Of a DNA stretch of 16,114 nucleotides, positions 14,433 to 16,114 are shown in pieces. A program made the translations under genes and the position numbers. Within the stretch, counting starts at the first letter, position 1; each line of letters opens with the position of its first letter. The notes below the pieces were generated by a model. That model was not told the origin of the DNA, made no database searches, and saw only the letters and a list, made by a program, of their open reading frames with translations. This DNA is from JBBDXS01 sp964418365 (GTDB taxonomy: Bacteria > Chloroflexota > Dehalococcoidia > DSTF01 > RBG-16-68-14), in NCBI GenBank assembly GCA_964418365.1, contig CAYQLM010000071.1, positions 1 to 16,114 on the forward strand, in the 5' to 3' direction.

Positions 14433-15232
14433 GCCGCGTCGAAGCTGCGCTCGCGCGCGCCCGCGACGAAGGCCGGCTAGCCATGATCGCCTATCTCACG
14501 GCCGGCTTCCCGGAGCCGTCCGCTACGCCCGGCCTGGTGCGCGCCCTCGTCGACGGCGGCGCAGACATCGTCGAGCTGGGGCTGCCGTTCTCGGACCCGC
14601 TGGCCGACGGCGCGACGATCCAGCGCGCAAGCTACCGAGCGCTCCAGCAGGGCATGACGCCCACCGGGCTGCTCGATCTGATTCGAGGGCTTCGCAGGGA
14701 CGGGGTTGTCATCCCCCTGATCGTTATGACATACTACAACCCAATCCTCGCCTACGGGCAGGATCGTTTTCTCTCAGATGCCGCGACGGCTGGCGCGGAC
14801 GGCCTTATCGCCGTCGATGTGCCGCCGGAGGAGGCGGAGCAGCTCTGCGAAAGCTGCCGGGCCAGTGGGTTGGACCTGATCCCGCTGCTCGCGCCCACCT
14901 CCACCGACGACCGCATCGCGCTTGCAGTCCGGCAGGCCTCCGGCTTCGTGTACTGTGTAAGCGTCGCCGGAGTGACCGGCGCCCGATCGGAGCTACCCCC
15001 GGAGCTGGGGGTGTTTCTCCAGCGGGTGCGCAGGCAAACGGAGCTGCCGCTGGCCGTCGGCTTCGGCATCTCGCGCAGGGAGCATGTCGATGCGCTGCGC
15101 GGGCTGGCCGATGCGGCCATCGTCGGCAGTGCGATCGTCGATACTATCGAGGCTGCGCCTCAGAAAGATAGGGAGAAGAGGGTTCGCGAATATGTGGAGG
15201 TGCTCACCGGCCGCAAGAAGGCCAGAGTCTAG
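14429..15232 (+). CDS. trpA: Tryptophan synthase alpha chain
   Basis: TrpA (267 residues) cleaves indole-3-glycerol phosphate to indole and glyceraldehyde-3-phosphate and passes indole to TrpB. Catalytic E49 (DIVELGLPFSDPLADG) and D60 fall at the same numbers as in the Salmonella enzyme. Further motifs are MIAYLTAGFP, MTYYNPILAYG, AVDVPPEE, LIPLLAPTSTDDR, VYCVSVAGVTGAR and the phosphate-binding GFGIS and IVGSAIV. The start is GTG at 14429, after GGGGAGG (14416-14422) with 6-nt spacing, overlapping the CPBP stop by 4 nt. The length is normal. Confidence 0.96.
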   Translation: MSRVEAALARARDEGRLAMIAYLTAGFPEPSATPGLVRALVDGGADIVELGLPFSDPLADGATIQRASYRALQQGMTPTGLLDLIRGLRRDGVVIPLIVMTYYNPILAYGQDRFLSDAATAGADGLIAVDVPPEEAEQLCESCRASGLDLIPLLAPTSTDDRIALAVRQASGFVYCVSVAGVTGARSELPPELGVFLQRVRRQTELPLAVGFGISRREHVDALRGLADAAIVGSAIVDTIEAAPQKDREKRVREYVEVLTGRKKARV

Positions 15233-15344
15233 CGCTCGGCAGCTGCGCTCGTCTAGCCCAGCGGCCGGCGTCTATGCGTCTGACCTCTTGGCCGGCGTCT
15301 TTGGACGCTAGGCCAGGACCCGGAACGGGCAGAGGACACGGCCG
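15233..15344. other. Gap between trpA and chorismate mutase
   Basis: This 112-nt gap holds an 11-bp direct repeat, GGCCGGCGTCT (15263-15273 and 15290-15300). No convincing terminator, promoter or small gene was seen. Confidence 0.5.
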
Positions 15345-15746
15345 ATGAGCGTGACCTGCAGAGGCATTCGCGGAGCGACCACCGTCACAGAAAATACTCC
15401 CGAAGCGATCCTCGAGGCCACGTCCGAGCTCCTGTCGGAGCTCATGCGGGTGAACGGCTTCGAGGCTGGCGACGTCGCGAGCGCCTTCTTCACCACCACC
15501 CGCGATCTCAACGCCGAGTTCCCTGCTGTCGCCGCGAACCGAATGGGTTGGACCGATGTCGCCCTTCTGTGCGGCCACGAAATGGACGTTCCGGGCAGCC
15601 TGGCCATGTGCCTGCGCGTGCTGCTCCACGTCAACACCGAGAAGCAGCAACACGAAGTCAAGCACGTCTATCTGGGAGGAGCGAAGGCGCTCCGCCCGGA
15701 TAGGCTCCATAGCCCGGAAGAAAGGACGGAGGCGATATCGCCATGA
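15345..15746 (+). CDS. aroH: Chorismate mutase, AroH type
   Basis: This 133-residue protein matches the monofunctional trimeric AroH class typified by Bacillus subtilis. It converts chorismate to prephenate, on the way to phenylalanine and tyrosine. Active-site residues line up: R9 in CRGIRGATTV, C76 and E79 in LLCGHEMDVPGS, R91 in CLRVLLHV and Y109 in HVYLGGAKALRPD. It is not of the AroQ helical class. ATG 15345 follows AGAGGA by 8 nt. The stop overlaps the DAHP synthase start by 4 nt (ATGA). Beside trpE this gene sits at the branch point where chorismate is divided between Trp and Phe/Tyr. Confidence 0.94.
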   Translation: MSVTCRGIRGATTVTENTPEAILEATSELLSELMRVNGFEAGDVASAFFTTTRDLNAEFPAVAANRMGWTDVALLCGHEMDVPGSLAMCLRVLLHVNTEKQQHEVKHVYLGGAKALRPDRLHSPEERTEAISP

Positions 15747-16114
15747 TGGTCATCATGAAGAAGGAACATACCCAGGCCGACTTGGACAGCGTTATGAGCC
15801 GGCTGAACGAGGTTGGCCTCAAGGGCCACCCGATCATCGGAGTGGAGCGGACGGTGATCGCGGTCGTCGGGAGCATTTACCCGGAGCTGAGCGACGAACT
15901 CGAAACCATGTCCGGCGTCGAGGACACCGTGCCGATCAGCGCGCCGTACAAGCTCGCCGGCCGCGAGACGAAGCCTGAGGACACCGTTGTCCGCGTTGGC
16001 TCTGCCGAGATCGGCAGCGGCAAGACGACGATGATCGCCGGCCCCTGCGCTGTCGAGAGCGAAGAGCAGCTCATGGCCACCGCGAAGGCCGTGAAGCAGA
16101 TGGGCGCGCACATC
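15743..16114 (+). CDS. aroF: DAHP synthase, N-terminal part
   Basis: The frame opens at ATG 15743 and runs off the window (124 residues seen). It begins MMVIMKKEHTQADLDSVMSRLNEVGLKGHPIIGVERTVIAVVG, a small ferredoxin-like regulatory domain, then YKLAGRE, VVRVGSAEIG and MIAGPCAVESEEQLMATAKAVKQMGAHI, the start of the catalytic barrel. This N-terminal domain plus GPCxVES pattern is that of the Thermotoga maritima-like type I-beta 3-deoxy-7-phosphoheptulonate synthases, whose N-terminal domain senses Phe/Tyr. It catalyses the first step of the shikimate pathway. GGAGG (15728-15732) lies 10 nt before the ATG. Later in-frame ATGs (15746, 15755) are possible. The symbol is used for the family only; the C-terminal part is not seen. 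Confidence 0.93.
   Translation, partial: MMVIMKKEHTQADLDSVMSRLNEVGLKGHPIIGVERTVIAVVGSIYPELSDELETMSGVEDTVPISAPYKLAGRETKPEDTVVRVGSAEIGSGKTTMIAGPCAVESEEQLMATAKAVKQMGAHI

Noticed and set aside
15263..15300. 11-bp direct repeat between trpA and aroH as an attachment site
   Set aside because: It is too short, with only 16 nt between copies and no integrase or tRNA nearby; more likely chance or slippage.

Overview
The window is a GC-rich stretch, all transcribed on the + strand, that holds a nearly complete tryptophan operon flowing into shared aromatic-acid genes. The gene order, the TrpB2-type first gene, the AroH-type chorismate mutase and the Thermotoga-like DAHP synthase suggest a Chloroflexota-type bacterium (possibly Dehalococcoidia-like). 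That placement is an inference from gene content, not a phylogeny.

Layout: trpB2 (3' part) - trpS - trpE - a Nudix/methyltransferase fusion - a 21-bp-period repeat - trpG - a CopG/RelE-type toxin-antitoxin pair with its own palindromic operator - trpD - trpC - trpF - an SRPBCC protein - a class-C beta-lactamase-fold hydrolase - a REP-associated tyrosine transposase (RAYT) bracketed by inverted palindromes - trpB1 - a frameshifted GNAT acetyltransferase - an alpha/beta hydrolase with an ATC where ATG is expected - a CPBP membrane protease homologue - trpA - aroH-type chorismate mutase - DAHP synthase (5' part). Most junctions are ATGA/GTGA or 8-nt overlaps, or gaps of a few bases, so the whole set looks co-transcribed and translationally coupled. 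The four larger gaps are 140, 50, 55 and 112 nt.

How the genes work together: DAHP synthase starts the shikimate pathway. TrpE/TrpG make anthranilate, TrpD, TrpC and TrpF convert it to indole-3-glycerol phosphate, and TrpA/TrpB1 finish tryptophan. TrpS charges tRNA-Trp, and chorismate mutase draws chorismate towards Phe/Tyr. TrpE keeps the LLES-x10-S tryptophan-binding signature, so feedback inhibition is expected. TrpB2 is a second beta-subunit homologue of the type that does not normally pair with TrpA.

The unusual part is the number of foreign or unexplained pieces threaded through the operon without breaking coupling. The main ones are a toxin-antitoxin module whose operator could set trpDCF expression, a RAYT mini-element with matched inverted palindromes, a palindrome inside the coding sequence of trpF, and a decaying stretch between trpB1 and trpA. 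No tRNA, rRNA, CRISPR array, canonical T-box or Trp-rich leader peptide was seen. The true operon promoter must lie upstream of the window.
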